64,000 nt of DNA. Origin: Janthinobacterium sp. 67 (GTDB taxonomy: Bacteria > Pseudomonadota > Gammaproteobacteria > Burkholderiales > Burkholderiaceae_D). The notes under the pieces are model-generated. The model was not told where the DNA came from. It was given only the letters and a program-made list of their open reading frames with translations, and did no database searches. The position numbers and the translations under genes were made by a program. This document shows positions 1 to 7,848 of this stretch, in pieces; positions within the stretch are counted from its first letter, which is position 1; each line of letters opens with the position of its first letter. The stretch is taken from positions 4,898,001 to 4,962,000 of the forward strand of contig NZ_PGES01000001.1 in NCBI RefSeq assembly GCF_002797895.1, given 5' to 3'.

Positions 1-696
1 CATGACGATATTGTCGACCAGGTGCAGCGGTACCGCCAGCGCCAGGGCCGGCGCGATGCGCGGCGCGGCGCCGCCCGACAGCAGGCAGGCGCTGGCGCCG
101 TGCATGCGCACGGCCCGTTCGATGGCGCCCGCCTGGGCCGCCAGGCAGCCCGAAAGGATGGCGTCGTCCGTGTTGTCGGCAAAGCCGGCCGGCAGGGCGG
201 CGTCGCTGGCGATTTGCGGCAGCTGCGCCGTGTTGCGCGCCAGCGAACTGGCCATCAGTCCCAGTCCCGGCAAGATCATCCCGCCGAGGAAAACGCCATC
301 TGCCGTGACGGCGTCGATGGTGGTGGCGGTGCCGCAATTGGCGACGATGACGGCCTGGCCCGGCGCCAGCGCCTGCGCGCCGATGGCGGCGGCAAAGCGG
401 TCGCAGCCCAGCTGCGACGGCGCGCGGTAGCCATTTGTCAGGCCCGCCAGCTGCGGCAGCGAGACAAAGTCGCGGGCGGCGACGGGCAGCATGGCGCGCA
501 GGCGCGTGCCGATATTGGCGCCGGCCACGTTCGACAGCAGCGCTTCATGGATGGCCAGTGGCGCCCACTGCGCGGCCAGGGTGTCGATCTGCGCATGTGC
601 GACGGCGCCGCTGGCCAGCCAGCCGCCGGCGGCACTATCGGGGGCCACGAGTGCCCATTTGATGCGCGTATTGCCGGCGTCGATCAGCAGCAGCAT
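1..696 (-). CDS. coaX: Type III pantothenate kinase (CoaX), 3' end beyond window
   Basis: Phosphorylates pantothenate with ATP, the first step of coenzyme A synthesis, in the cytoplasm. The first 232 codons are present and the frame is still open at base 1, where it reads LVDNIVM, close to the usual C-terminus of the family. Motifs seen: DAGNTRIKW (residues 6-14), LGCDRFAAA near residue 93 and NCGTATTIDAV near residue 120, all hallmarks of the CoaX (Baf) fold rather than bacterial CoaA. The ATG at 696 follows a GGGGAG ribosome-binding site that overlaps the end of birA. The start lies four bases after the birA stop, so the two are surely cotranscribed. Confidence 0.93.
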   Translation of the reverse strand, partial: MLLLIDAGNTRIKWALVAPDSAAGGWLASGAVAHAQIDTLAAQWAPLAIHEALLSNVAGANIGTRLRAMLPVAARDFVSLPQLAGLTNGYRAPSQLGCDRFAAAIGAQALAPGQAVIVANCGTATTIDAVTADGVFLGGMILPGLGLMASSLARNTAQLPQIASDAALPAGFADNTDDAILSGCLAAQAGAIERAVRMHGASACLLSGGAAPRIAPALALAVPLHLVDNIVM

Positions 697-700
697 GCGC

Positions 701-1495
701 TTACTCCCCCAGCAGGCGCAAGGATACGTCGCCGGACACGACTTCCTGCAGGCCGCCATCGGTACGCAGCAGCAGGCGGCCCAGGTGATCCACGCCGGCC
801 GCCACGCCTTGCTGCAGCAACTGGCCGTTGTCGAGGATTTTCACGTGCTGGCCCTGCCACGCGTGCAGCAGATTCCAGCGCTCCGTGAACGGCGCAAAGC
901 CCGTGTCGTCGAATTCGGCCAGCACGCCGGCCAGGCGGCTCAAGAGGGCCGCCACCAGGGTATTGCGCTCCATCTGCGCCAGCCAGGGCACGGCCGAGAC
1001 GCTGCGCCCGATCTGCCGTTCCAGCGCATCGGGCATCAGCAGATTGATGCCGCAGCCGATCACGGCCCACACGGCACCATCGGCCGCCTGCTGCGTCTCG
1101 ACGAGGATGCCGGCCAGTTTATGGCCATCCTTGAGCAGGTCGTTCGGCCACTTCAGCTGCACCGGCACGCCCAGCGAGGACATGGTTTCGGCCAGCGCCA
1201 CGCCGACGGCCAGCGGCAATCCCACCAGCTGGTGCAGCGGTCCCTTGAAACGCCAGGCCAGCGAGAACATCAGGCTGGCGTCCGGCTGCGACACCCACGG
1301 CCGTCCGGCGCGCCCCCGTCCGGCCGTCTGCTGGCCGGCGATACGCAGGGTGGGGCCGGCCAGGGTGGCGCAGCGCGCCAGCAGGTCGGCGTTGGTCGAT
1401 CCCGTTTCGTCGACCACTTCGATGGCCACATGGGAGGCGCCCGTGGCGCAATGGGCGGCGATGGCCGCGCTGTTCAAGTCTGAGTGCTTCGTCAT
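701..1495 (-). CDS. birA: Biotin--[acetyl-CoA-carboxylase] ligase, single-domain
   Basis: Activates biotin as biotinyl-AMP and attaches it to the biotin carboxyl carrier protein of acetyl-CoA carboxylase. The 264-residue protein has TGSTN at 31-35, the biotin-binding GRGRAGRPW loop at 59-67, KWPND at 115-119, and a small C-terminal SH3-like region. It begins directly with the catalytic domain, so the DNA-binding helix-turn-helix of E. coli BirA is absent and it should not act as a repressor. I chose ATG 1495 because an upstream alternative at 1558 would overlap the preceding dehydrogenase gene. It sits between that gene and coaX in one minus-strand operon. Confidence 0.93.
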   Translation of the reverse strand: MTKHSDLNSAAIAAHCATGASHVAIEVVDETGSTNADLLARCATLAGPTLRIAGQQTAGRGRAGRPWVSQPDASLMFSLAWRFKGPLHQLVGLPLAVGVALAETMSSLGVPVQLKWPNDLLKDGHKLAGILVETQQAADGAVWAVIGCGINLLMPDALERQIGRSVSAVPWLAQMERNTLVAALLSRLAGVLAEFDDTGFAPFTERWNLLHAWQGQHVKILDNGQLLQQGVAAGVDHLGRLLLRTDGGLQEVVSGDVSLRLLGE

Positions 1496-1505
1496 GATGG
1501 TCAGT

Positions 1506-2279
1506 TCAGTTGCGTGCCTTGTGCGGCGCATTCGCGAAGGCCCGGTCGTACACGGCATTGGGCAGCGCGCGCAGCAGCTTGGCGACGACGCCCATCTGCC
1601 ACGGGATCACGCGGTAGCTGTCGCCGTCGGCGATGGCGCGCGCGGCGCGTGCGGCGAATTTTTCGGCCGGCATCAAAAAGGGCATGCGGTAGGCATTGTG
1701 GCGCGTCATCGGCGTGTCGATGTAGCCGGGCGTGATGGTGACGACCTTGATGCCGGCCGGTTTCAATTCCAGGCGCAGCGATTCGCAGTAGCTGATGACG
1801 GCCGCCTTCGAGGCGCTGTAGGCTTCGGCGCCGGGCAGGCCGCGGATGCCGGCCACGCTGCCGATGCCCACCAGGCGCCCGCTGCCCTGGTTTTTCATGG
1901 CGGCGATGAAGGGCGCGAAGGTGGCGACGGTGGCCGTGACGTTGATGGCGATCAGGCGCGCGAAGGCGTCCAGGTCTTCCGCGTGTTCGCTCAGGGTGCC
2001 GTAGGATACGCCGGCGCTGGCGATGACGACGTCGATGCCGCCGGCATGGGCGATGAAGTCATCGGCCGCGCTTTTCAGGGCGGCGTGGTCGCACACGTCG
2101 ACGGCGTAGGCGCGGTGGCGTTCAGGGTGGGGCAGGGAAGCGATCAGTTGCTGCAGGGTGTCGCCGCGGCGGGCCAGCAAGCCCAGCTGGGCGCCCTGGT
2201 GCGCGTACCGCAGCGCCAGGGCGGCGCCCAGTCCGCTCGACGCGCCCGTGATGAATACGCTGTAAAGCACGCGTTGCAT
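1506..2279 (-). CDS. SDR family NAD(P)-dependent oxidoreductase
   Basis: A 257-residue short-chain dehydrogenase/reductase of the classical type. Seen: the cofactor motif TGASSGLG at 11-18, the ASAG motif ending at residue 90, the catalytic serine in IGSVAG (about S141), and the YSASK active site with Tyr154 and Lys158. The substrate cannot be read from sequence. The C-terminal third, with an ARAIADG segment and a basic tail, resembles SDRs of the YdfG/DltE type. It lies 37 bases downstream of dsbA and 10 bases upstream of birA in the argS-to-coaX operon. This place is common in Burkholderiales, but no pathway link is evident. Confidence 0.85.
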   Translation of the reverse strand: MQRVLYSVFITGASSGLGAALALRYAHQGAQLGLLARRGDTLQQLIASLPHPERHRAYAVDVCDHAALKSAADDFIAHAGGIDVVIASAGVSYGTLSEHAEDLDAFARLIAINVTATVATFAPFIAAMKNQGSGRLVGIGSVAGIRGLPGAEAYSASKAAVISYCESLRLELKPAGIKVVTITPGYIDTPMTRHNAYRMPFLMPAEKFAARAARAIADGDSYRVIPWQMGVVAKLLRALPNAVYDRAFANAPHKARN

Positions 2280-2316
2280 CAGGCGATGCCCGGGCGCGCC
2301 AGGGAAGTGGCCATGC

Positions 2317-2988
2317 TTATTTCTTTTCCGCTTTGGCTTTCGCGACCAGCACGTCCATCACGGTGAGCGCCTGGGCGTTCAGCTGCTCTTCGTTCTTGGC
2401 CGACTTGCTGCCCTGGTCGGCTTGCGAAGGCGACGTGATGTAGCGGCCATCGATGGCGATCATGGGCCAGAACGTCACGTTATAGCCTTGCATCATGGCG
2501 TCCGCGCGGCGCACGCGGGCCGAGATGCCCATGGAACGGTAGGTGTCGATGAACTTCTGGCGATCCACGCCCTGCTTGGCGACGAAGTCGAAGACGGCGT
2601 CGTCGGTGTTCAGACGGTTGCGTTCCACGTGCATGGCGTGGAAGACGCTGGTGTGCAGCTTGTCGACCAGGCCCATGGCTTGCAGGGTGAAGAACAGCCG
2701 CTGCTGCGGCGCCACGCTCTCGTCGCGCGACACGTGCACGCGCTTGAAGACGATGTTGTCGCCCTGTTTCTTGACCCAGGCCGCCAGTTGCGGTTCGAGC
2801 ACGTTGCAATGCGGGCAGTAATAGGCGAAGAACTCCGTCACTTCGATCTTCTTGCCCGATTCCGTCGCCTGCGGCGTAGGCAGGGTTTCGTACTCGACGC
2901 CGTTCTTCGGGTCGGCCGGCGAGGCCGATGCGCCCATGGCGGCCGTGCACAGTGCGGCGGCGATCAGGATGTTCTTCAGAAAACGCAT
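2317..2988 (-). CDS. dsbA: Thiol:disulfide interchange protein DsbA
   Basis: Periplasmic thiol oxidase that introduces disulfides into exported proteins and is itself reoxidised by DsbB. The 223-residue precursor has a clear Sec signal peptide (MRFLKNILIAAAL..., predicted cleavage after ASA near residue 23) and the active-site motif CPHC at 58-61 in a thioredoxin fold with a helical insertion. Length agrees with proteobacterial DsbA. The C-terminus is lysine-rich. It is separated by nine bases from the upstream SPOR-domain gene and followed by the SDR gene, in the operon led by argS. Confidence 0.92.
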   Translation of the reverse strand: MRFLKNILIAAALCTAAMGASASPADPKNGVEYETLPTPQATESGKKIEVTEFFAYYCPHCNVLEPQLAAWVKKQGDNIVFKRVHVSRDESVAPQQRLFFTLQAMGLVDKLHTSVFHAMHVERNRLNTDDAVFDFVAKQGVDRQKFIDTYRSMGISARVRRADAMMQGYNVTFWPMIAIDGRYITSPSQADQGSKSAKNEEQLNAQALTVMDVLVAKAKAEKK

Positions 2989-2997
2989 GCTGGTTCC

Positions 2998-3717
2998 TTA
3001 TTTTTGGTTACGGACGACGGCGACATCGATGCCGTTTTCAGACAGTTTGGTGCGCGCGCGGTTCATCGCTTCGAGCTGGTTGAACGGCCCGATGCGCACG
3101 CGGTGCAGCACGCCGGCATCGGTGCTGCGGTCGCTGATGGCCGCTTCGAAGCCGAGCAGCGCCAGTTTGCCGCGCGTGCTTTCGGCATCCGACATGTCGT
3201 GGAAGGCGCCGGCCTGCAGATAATAAATCCATTTGTCGCTGGCTGCATCGGCCTTGGCCTCTTTCACGTCGGCCTTCGCTTGCGGCGCGGGTGCCGCGGC
3301 CGGCGTTTTCGGCGCCGGCTTGTCTTTCAACGTACCGATCAATTCCTGCAGCGCGTCCGGTGGCGGCGCCTTCGGCTGCTGCGCTGGAGCGGGCGCTGGC
3401 GCCGGTGCGGCCGGCTGCGTCGGCGTGACGATCTCGCGAGGCTCCTTGGAGAAGTCGCGCGCCGCTTCCTTGGCCGCTTCCTTGTTGCCGTACATCGGCT
3501 TGTTCGGGTCGGCGATCTGGCCGGCCGTCGGTTCGGCCGATTTGCCGGCCTTGCCCGACTTGTCGGTGAACGGCGAGGCGCCCTTGGTGATCACCAGGGC
3601 GACCACGACGGCGATGCCCAGGCCGATGACCAGGCCGATGATGATGCCGACCAGGGTATTGCCCTGCTGGCGCCGGGTCGAAGAGAAGCGGGAAACATTA
3701 GGGGAAGCGTGACTCAT
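2998..3717 (-). CDS. SPOR domain-containing inner membrane protein (FtsN-like)
   Basis: A 239-residue bitopic membrane protein: a short basic cytoplasmic tail, one transmembrane helix at about 22-46, a long periplasmic linker rich in Ala, Pro and Gln (about residues 100-160), and a C-terminal SPOR domain (about 165-236). SPOR domains bind denuded glycan strands of septal peptidoglycan, and this layout is that of FtsN-type division proteins. The gene lies between argS and dsbA, the usual site of an FtsN-like SPOR protein in beta-proteobacteria. True FtsN function is likely but not proved: the short essential activator segment of FtsN cannot be recognised by eye. Confidence 0.85.
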   Translation of the reverse strand: MSHASPNVSRFSSTRRQQGNTLVGIIIGLVIGLGIAVVVALVITKGASPFTDKSGKAGKSAEPTAGQIADPNKPMYGNKEAAKEAARDFSKEPREIVTPTQPAAPAPAPAPAQQPKAPPPDALQELIGTLKDKPAPKTPAAAPAPQAKADVKEAKADAASDKWIYYLQAGAFHDMSDAESTRGKLALLGFEAAISDRSTDAGVLHRVRIGPFNQLEAMNRARTKLSENGIDVAVVRNQK

Positions 3718-3737
3718 TGACGGTTTGACCTTCGCGA

Positions 3738-5447
3738 TTACATTTTGTTTGGCGCGGACACGCCGATCAGTGCCAGGCCGTTGCGCAGTACCTGGCGCGC
3801 GGCGATGACGAGAGCCAGACGGGCCATCTTGACGGCTTCGTCCTCGACCAGTACTTTTTCGGCGAAGTAGAAGCTGTGCAGGTTGGCGGCCAGGTCGCGC
3901 AGGTAGAAGGCGACTTGGTGCGGTCCCAGTTCCGCTTGCGCGCGCGCCAGCATTTCCGGGTAGGCGGCCAGGGTCGCCAGCAGGGTCGCTTCGGTCGGCG
4001 CCGTCAGTGGAGAAAGGTCGACGTTGGCGACAGTGCTTGCATCGCCGCCCCAGTTTTCCAGGATGCGGCAGATGCGCGCATGCGCATACTGCACGTAATA
4101 GACGGGATTTTCATCGGTGGTTTTCAGCGCCACGTCGACGTCGAAGACGAATTCCGTGTCGGCCTTGCGCGAGATCAGGAAGAAGCGCACGGCGTCGCGG
4201 CCCTTGGCGATGTCGCCGCCGCCCGACCATTCGATCAGGTCGCGCACGGTCACGTAGGAGCCGGCGCGCTTCGAGATCTTGACCTCTTCGCCGTCCTTCA
4301 TGACGGTGACCATCTTGTGCAGCACGTAGTCGGGGTAGCCTTGCGGGATGCCCATGTCGACCGCCTGCAGGCCGGCGCGCACGCGCGCGATGGTGCCGTG
4401 GTGGTCGCTGCCCTGGATATTGATGGCCTGCACGAAGCCGCGCTGCCATTTCACCAAGTGATAGGCCACGTCCGGCACGAAATACGTGTAGGTGCCATCC
4501 GTCTTGCGCATCACGCGGTCCTTGTCGTCGCCGAAGTCGGTGGTGCGCAGCCACAGCGCGCCATCCTGCTCGTAGGTGTGGCCCGCCTTGATCAGGGTGT
4601 CGACGGCGCTGTTGACCTTGCCGTCCGCGTACAGCGACGATTCCAGGTAGTAATTGTCGAACTTCACGCCGAAGGCCTGCAAGTCGATGTCCTGCTCGTT
4701 GCGCAGATAGGTGACGGCAAACGGGCGGATCGAATCGATGTCTTCCACGTTGCCATTGGCCGTGGCAGGCTGGCCATCGCTGGCCGAGACGGTCTTGCCG
4801 GCCTTGAAGTCGTTGGCGATGTCGGCGATGTAGTCGCCGTTGTAGGCGGACTCGGGCCATTCGGCGTCGCCGGGCTTGAAGCCGCGCGCGCGCGCCTGCA
4901 CGGAGTTGGCCAGGGTCTGGATCTGCACGCCCGCGTCGTTGTAATAGAACTCGCGCGTCACTTGGTAGCCTTGCGCGTCGAACAGCGAGGACAGGGCGTC
5001 GCCCAGGGCTGCCTGGCGGCCGTGGCCCACGTGCAGCGGACCGGTCGGGTTGGCCGACACGAATTCCAGGATCACTTGCTTGCCGGCGCCTGCAGCGCTG
5101 CGGCCATAGCCGTCGGCTTCGCTCAGGATGGTTTTCACCACGGCCTGCTTGGCGGCGGCGGACACGCGTACGTTGATGAAGCCGGGACCGGCGATTTCCA
5201 CTGCCTCGACGAGGCCCTTGCCGGCCGGATTGGCCAGTACGGCCGTCACGATGGTTTGCGCCAGTTCGCGGGGATTCTGTTTCAGCTGCTTGGCCAGTTG
5301 CATGGCGATATTGCAGGCGACGTCGCCATGCGATGCATCGCGTGGTCGCTCGAGCACCACGGTAGGCTCGAGCGTAGTGCCGGCCAGGACTGGAGCGAGG
5401 GCGGCCTGGAACAGGGCGATGATTTCTTGTTTCTGTTGGGCGAGCAT
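3738..5447 (-). CDS. argS: Arginyl-tRNA synthetase
   Basis: Class I aminoacyl-tRNA synthetase that charges tRNA-Arg in the cytoplasm. The 569-residue protein has the N-terminal arginyl-tRNA synthetase-specific domain, the HIGH-type motif HVGHGRQ in the [13 protein letters not shown] segment near residue 140, the degenerate KMSK-type loop [11 protein letters not shown] near residue 390, and a C-terminal helical anticodon-binding DALR domain. It is the first gene of the minus-strand operon that ends with coaX. A TATAAT hexamer lies about 93 bases upstream (5540-5545). Confidence 0.96.
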   Translation of the reverse strand: MLAQQKQEIIALFQAALAPVLAGTTLEPTVVLERPRDASHGDVACNIAMQLAKQLKQNPRELAQTIVTAVLANPAGKGLVEAVEIAGPGFINVRVSAAAKQAVVKTILSEADGYGRSAAGAGKQVILEFVSANPTGPLHVGHGRQAALGDALSSLFDAQGYQVTREFYYNDAGVQIQTLANSVQARARGFKPGDAEWPESAYNGDYIADIANDFKAGKTVSASDGQPATANGNVEDIDSIRPFAVTYLRNEQDIDLQAFGVKFDNYYLESSLYADGKVNSAVDTLIKAGHTYEQDGALWLRTTDFGDDKDRVMRKTDGTYTYFVPDVAYHLVKWQRGFVQAINIQGSDHHGTIARVRAGLQAVDMGIPQGYPDYVLHKMVTVMKDGEEVKISKRAGSYVTVRDLIEWSGGGDIAKGRDAVRFFLISRKADTEFVFDVDVALKTTDENPVYYVQYAHARICRILENWGGDASTVANVDLSPLTAPTEATLLATLAAYPEMLARAQAELGPHQVAFYLRDLAANLHSFYFAEKVLVEDEAVKMARLALVIAARQVLRNGLALIGVSAPNKM

Positions 5448-5822
5448 GAGCAGGATGGCGGTGGAACCGCGTTAAGAATGAATAGAATGTATCGAAAAGC
5501 AAAACGGACGGCCATGACATTGCCGCCCAGACTGCGTTAATTATACTGGTTTGCCGCCGGGAACAATACGCCAGCCGGCAGTGTTCCCGTGCCGGCGTGT
5601 TTCACGATATTATCAGGACAGCATGCCCATGTTGGTGCACGAAAACATCAGCATGGCGCATTCTGCTTGTATATATGCAGTTTTTTGCTGCAATTTACAG
5701 GTATCGCTGCAATCGCCTGGGTCAGAGGGCGCCACAAACGCTACAATCGACCCTTTATTGATGACGCGCGGCCGCGACTTTGCCTTCATGCAGCCCGCCG
5801 CGCGCAGCCACACCGGATAACT
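5448..5822. other. Divergent intergenic region argS / rsmB
   Basis: A 375-base gap between two divergently transcribed genes. Open frames in it have no recognisable protein features. The minus strand has a good -10 hexamer for argS at 5540-5545 (TATAAT) with only a weak -35. The plus strand has TACAAT at 5742-5747, about 75 bases before rsmB, as a candidate -10. The segment 5640-5700 is noticeably AT-richer than its surroundings. I see no repeat or RNA gene in it. Confidence 0.5.
5540..5545 (-). promoter_or_regulatory. Candidate -10 element for argS operon
   Basis: The minus strand reads TATAAT here, a perfect sigma-70 -10 hexamer. The best -35 candidate 17 bases upstream (TATTGT, 5563-5568) is poor. 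Placement about 93 bases before the argS start would give a leader of roughly 85 bases. Confidence 0.35.
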
Positions 5823-7244
5823 ATGAACAAGCGCCCCACGCTGAAATTGAAAACCAAGCCGGCGCCAGGCCAGGCTCCTGCCGCGCCGAAGTTGCGTCCC
5901 AGCTACCATCCCGACCTGAAACCGGTCTTGCAGCCAGGCTTCCAACCCGATTTGCGTGCCGACTCGCTGGCGTTTTGCCTGCTGGGCGCGGCCAATGCCG
6001 TGGCGCAAGTGCGCACGGGCACGGCCCTGCCGCAGGCCCTGGCCAAGGTATTTACGCAATCGAACGCCAGCCCGCAGGCGCGCGGCGCCATCCAGGATAT
6101 TTCCTACCGCACCATGCGCCAGCTGGGCCGCAGCGAAACCCTGGTCGGCCTGATGACGTCGAAGGCGCCCGAGCCGCCCATGCTGGCGGCCCTGCTGTGC
6201 TGCGCGCTGTCCCTGATGTCGGCCGAACCGGGCGAACAGCCGTACGAAGAATTCACGGTGGTCGACCAGGCCGTCACGGTCGCCACCTCGCACCCTGACC
6301 TGGCGCACGCCAAGGGCATGGTCAACGCCGTGCTGCGCCGTTTCTTGCGCGAGCGCAAATCCTTGCTGGAAGCGGCCCTGCAGCAACCGTTGGCGCAATG
6401 GAATTATCCGCAGTGGTGGATCGATTCGCTGCGCCTGGCCTATCCGCGCGACTGGCAAGCCATTCTGACGGCGGGCAACGCCGTGCCGCCATTGACCCTG
6501 CGCGTGAACCGCCGCAAGAGCACGGTGGAAGCGTACCTGGCCGTGCTGGCCGAGGCGGGCATTGCCGCGCGCCAGGTGGGACCGTTCGCCGTGCGCCTGG
6601 ACAAGCCGATCGGCGTGGCTCTGATTCCCGGCTTCGAGCAGGGCGTCGTCTCCGTGCAGGATGCGGGCGCACAACTGGCCGCGCCGCTGCTGGACTTGCA
6701 GGACGGCATGCGCGTGCTCGATGCCTGCGCCGCGCCGGGCGGCAAGACCTGCCACATCCTCGAACTGGCCGATGTACACGTGACCGCCATCGACGCGGAC
6801 GCCAAGCGCTTGCCGCGCATCGCGGAAAACCTCGAGCGCCTGGGCCTGGACGCGACACTGAAGGCGCAGGATGCGCAATCGAGCGCGTGGTGGGACGGCC
6901 AGCAGTTCGACCGCATCCTGGCCGACGTGCCGTGCACTGCCTCGGGCATCGTGCGCCGCCACCCCGATATTCGCTGGTTGCGCCGCAAGGGCGACGCGTT
7001 CCAACTTGCAACACTTTCATCTAAAATTCTGGACAACCTGTGGCAGATGCTGCGCCCCGATGGTAAATTGCTGTTCGTGACATGTTCATTGTGGCCGCAG
7101 GAGTCAGAGGCACAGGCGGCGGCATTTGCGGTGCGCAATAATGCGATCCGATTGACAGCGCCTGGCCAGCTGTTGCCGACTGGCAGCGCGGAGCAGGACC
7201 ATGACGGTTTGTTCTATGCGCTATTCCAAAAAAATGCGGCTTGA
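5823..7244 (+). CDS. rsmB: 16S rRNA (cytosine(967)-C(5))-methyltransferase RsmB
   Basis: Methylates C967 of 16S rRNA using S-adenosylmethionine. The 473-residue protein has an N-terminal NusB-like RNA-binding domain (about 45-185) and a C-terminal Rossmann methyltransferase domain. Motifs: DACAAPGGKT near residue 300 (SAM binding), DVPCTASG near 370 (motif IV cysteine) and TCSLWPQE near 420 (motif VI, the catalytic cysteine of RsmB). The N-terminus carries an extra basic, Lys/Pro-rich stretch of about 40 residues compared with the E. coli enzyme. I chose ATG 5823; longer in-frame starts upstream have no protein-like content. The 3' end is close to the DUF4390 gene. Confidence 0.94.
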   Translation: MNKRPTLKLKTKPAPGQAPAAPKLRPSYHPDLKPVLQPGFQPDLRADSLAFCLLGAANAVAQVRTGTALPQALAKVFTQSNASPQARGAIQDISYRTMRQLGRSETLVGLMTSKAPEPPMLAALLCCALSLMSAEPGEQPYEEFTVVDQAVTVATSHPDLAHAKGMVNAVLRRFLRERKSLLEAALQQPLAQWNYPQWWIDSLRLAYPRDWQAILTAGNAVPPLTLRVNRRKSTVEAYLAVLAEAGIAARQVGPFAVRLDKPIGVALIPGFEQGVVSVQDAGAQLAAPLLDLQDGMRVLDACAAPGGKTCHILELADVHVTAIDADAKRLPRIAENLERLGLDATLKAQDAQSSAWWDGQQFDRILADVPCTASGIVRRHPDIRWLRRKGDAFQLATLSSKILDNLWQMLRPDGKLLFVTCSLWPQESEAQAAAFAVRNNAIRLTAPGQLLPTGSAEQDHDGLFYALFQKNAA

Positions 7245-7287
7245 GCGATTCGTCGATACTTATCCTACGGACACTACCGGCACACTT

Positions 7288-7848
7288 GTGACAACACGAC
7301 TCTTCCGACTCCTGGCCCTGCTGCTGATGCTGGCATGTACCATGCCGCGCGCGCATGCGGCCGATATGGTCGAGATCACCCGTGCCTACATCGAAGCTGG
7401 CGAAGAGGGTTACAAGCTGGCCGCCACGTACTCGTTCGAGCTCAATCACGACCTCGATGATGCCGTGCAGCACGGCGTGCCGCTGTATTTCACGACGGAA
7501 ATCGAACTGACCCGGCCCCGCTGGTACTGGTTCGATGAAAAAGCCATCGTGGCGCGCCAGACCAGCAAGCTGTCGTACAACGTGCTCACGCGCCAATATC
7601 ACGTCTCGGGCGGGGGCTTGCAGCAAAGCTTTCCCACGCTCGACGATGCGCTGTTCCTGATCCGCCGTCCCAGCCGCTGGCTGGTGGCGCGGCGCGGCGA
7701 GCTGAAAGTGGGGCAGACGTATAACGTCACCTTGCGCATGGGCATGGACCGCGACTACCTGCCCAAGCCGATACAGGTCAATGCCTTCAATAACAGCGAC
7801 TGGCGCCTGGCTTCGAATAAAAAAACCTTCTTGTATACGGCGGAGTAG
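7288..7848 (+). CDS. DUF4390 domain-containing exported protein
   Basis: A 186-residue protein of the DUF4390 family, found almost only next to ntrY in beta-proteobacteria; its biochemical role is unknown. With the GTG at 7288 the product starts with a proper signal peptide (TRLFRLLALLLMLACTMPRAHA, cleavage after AHA). An in-frame ATG at 7201 would bury that signal peptide behind 29 residues and overlap rsmB by 44 bases. The mature part is predicted to be mainly beta strands with many aromatic residues (RPRWYWFDE). Its TAG stop overlaps the GTG start of the histidine kinase by one base, so the two are translationally coupled. Confidence 0.8.
   Translation: MTTRLFRLLALLLMLACTMPRAHAADMVEITRAYIEAGEEGYKLAATYSFELNHDLDDAVQHGVPLYFTTEIELTRPRWYWFDEKAIVARQTSKLSYNVLTRQYHVSGGGLQQSFPTLDDALFLIRRPSRWLVARRGELKVGQTYNVTLRMGMDRDYLPKPIQVNAFNNSDWRLASNKKTFLYTAE

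Noticed and set aside
5551..5820. An 89-codon open frame upstream of rsmB
   Set aside because: It has no ribosome-binding site and an unlikely composition, and overlaps the promoter region of rsmB.
7201..7287. An ATG start at 7201 for the DUF4390 gene
   Set aside because: It would overlap rsmB by 44 bases and place 29 residues before the signal peptide; GTG 7288 fits better.
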